Shown here piece by piece: positions 63,505 through 64,000 of a DNA stretch of 64,000 bases. The stretch comes from Methanococcus maripaludis C5. GTDB lineage: Archaea > AGJL01 > Methanococci > Methanococcales > Methanococcaceae. The DNA lies in assembly GCF_000016125.1 (NCBI RefSeq), contig NC_009135.1:434001-498000 (forward strand), in the 5' to 3' direction. Position 1 is the stretch's first letter, and every line of letters starts with the position of its first letter. The position numbers and the translations under genes were made by a program. The notes under the pieces were generated by a model. The model was not told where the DNA came from. It did no database searches and saw nothing but the letters and a program-made list of their open reading frames with translations.

Positions 63505-63622
63505 GGAGTAGGTGTCGTTTACTCCCTTTAACCCACAAATTATAGATAGGCGTGCCAAAGGCACAATATATAAACAAGTAATTATAATATATATGGTTTT
63601 TGTGCGATTTTGGGCCTCCAAA
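63505..63622. ncRNA. Hairpin-rich intergenic stretch, possible structured RNA
   Basis: The 431 bases between the regulator start and surE hold no convincing ORF. Three hairpins occur in series: GGAGTA/TACTCC (63505-63525), GTGCC-AAA-GGCAC (63552-63564) and TTTGG-GCCT-CCAAA (63609-63622). The stretch is locally richer in G and C than its AT-rich surroundings, which is a useful sign of ncRNA in such genomes. TATA-like sequences lie within it (CAATATATAAAC, 63564-63575). It may be a small RNA, a leader of surE, or a terminator; strand is undetermined. Confidence 0.35.
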
Positions 63623-63706
63623 GCTCAATTCATGCATCTTTAAGAAAAAATATGTAATTGTATAAATATTTGTGAGACAATAATATTGAATAACTGGTGA
63701 TTTATT

Positions 63707-64000
63707 ATGACAATGGAAATATTGCTTGTAAACGATGATGGGATTTATTCAAATGGTCTTTTAGCACTTAAAAATGTAATAAGTGAAGAATTCGATGCAA
63801 ATATTACGGTTGTAGCACCCACTAATCAGCAAAGTGGTATTGGAAGAGCAATAAGTTTGTTTGAGCCACTGAGAATTACTAAAACAAAACTAGCTGACTG
63901 TTCTGAGGGCTACGCAGTATCCGGAACTCCAACTGACTGTGTTGTTTTAGGGGTACATCAGGTTTTAAAGAAAGTTCCCGATTATGTAATTTCTGGAATA
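63707..64000 (+). CDS. surE: Survival protein SurE, 5'-nucleotidase, 5' part
   Basis: Open to the right edge: 98 codons are visible. The N-terminal ILLVNDDGIYSNGL holds the metal-binding Asp-Asp and is diagnostic of SurE. APTNQQSGIGRAISLFEPL and SGTPTDCVVLGV are the following conserved blocks, with the metal Asn/Ser region. It dephosphorylates nucleoside monophosphates. GGTGA at 63696-63700 precedes the ATG at 63707; a second in-frame ATG at 63713 is less well spaced. A TATA-like element (TGTATAAATATTTG) lies about 45 bases upstream. Confidence 0.95.
   Translation, partial: MTMEILLVNDDGIYSNGLLALKNVISEEFDANITVVAPTNQQSGIGRAISLFEPLRITKTKLADCSEGYAVSGTPTDCVVLGVHQVLKKVPDYVISGI

Overview
The window looks like chromosome from a methanogenic archaeon of the genus Methanococcus, most likely M. 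maripaludis or a close relative. This rests on the AT-rich DNA, archaeal TATA-type promoters, GGTGA-type ribosome sites with frequent TTG and GTG starts, and methanogen-specific genes: heterodisulfide reductase hdrC-hdrB, thiol:fumarate reductase tfrB, energy-converting hydrogenase genes ehbA-ehbB, and the TfuA and YcaO proteins linked to McrA thioamidation. The species call comes from remembered gene families and gene order; no search was run.

Layout. 1-4.1 kb: end of a CorA transporter, SRP19, and a leftward operon PLD protein-tfuA-pyrI-sucC-coiled-coil protein. 4.3-14.2 kb: argD, a winged-helix regulator, the leftward phosphate operon pstS-pstC-pstA-pstB-phoU, divergent ppsA, coaD and an auxin-efflux-type carrier. 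14.3-35.3 kb: a surface-glycan island. Its rightward half (galU, epimerase, UDP-glucose dehydrogenase, UDP-glucuronate epimerase, asparagine-synthase-like amidotransferase, glycosyltransferase) makes and probably amidates uronic acids. Its leftward half (4,6-dehydratase, aminotransferase, FemAB-type acyltransferase, NeuC-, NeuB- and NeuA-like enzymes, flippase, glycosyltransferase) encodes a CMP-nonulosonic acid (sialic or legionaminic type) pathway. 35.4-38.4 kb: glmM-glmU-dut, which supplies the UDP-GlcNAc used by the island. 38.5-45.1 kb: ehbAB, an aminotransferase, two nucleic-acid-binding-type proteins, sppA, a cation exchanger and tfrB.

45.1-49.3 kb is an accessory pocket. It holds a membrane-protein pseudogene with two frameshifts, a tandem pair of paralogous PD-(D/E)xK nuclease-like proteins (one fused to winged-helix domains), a small winged-helix protein whose promoter region is a copy of the one in front of the first nuclease, a small membrane protein flanked by imperfect direct repeats, and a frameshifted GNAT acetyltransferase. 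49.3-64 kb returns to core functions: moaC, an HTH-ACT regulator, cyaB with an overlapping 28-codon membrane peptide, leuA, a secreted membrane-anchored Lon-type protease, an IMPACT-family protein, cysS, an FAD dehydrogenase, tRNA-Ala(GGC), a DUF523-DUF1722 protein, ycaO, hdrC-hdrB, a COG1497-type regulator, and the start of surE.

The most promising leads are the nuclease pair and its regulatory neighbour, the archaeal nonulosonic acid/uronamide glycan locus with an HPr-kinase-like P-loop protein, the separation of ycaO from tfuA by about 56 kb, several perfect palindromes near promoters (hdrC, aminotransferase, COG1497 regulator), and a hairpin-rich intergenic stretch before surE.
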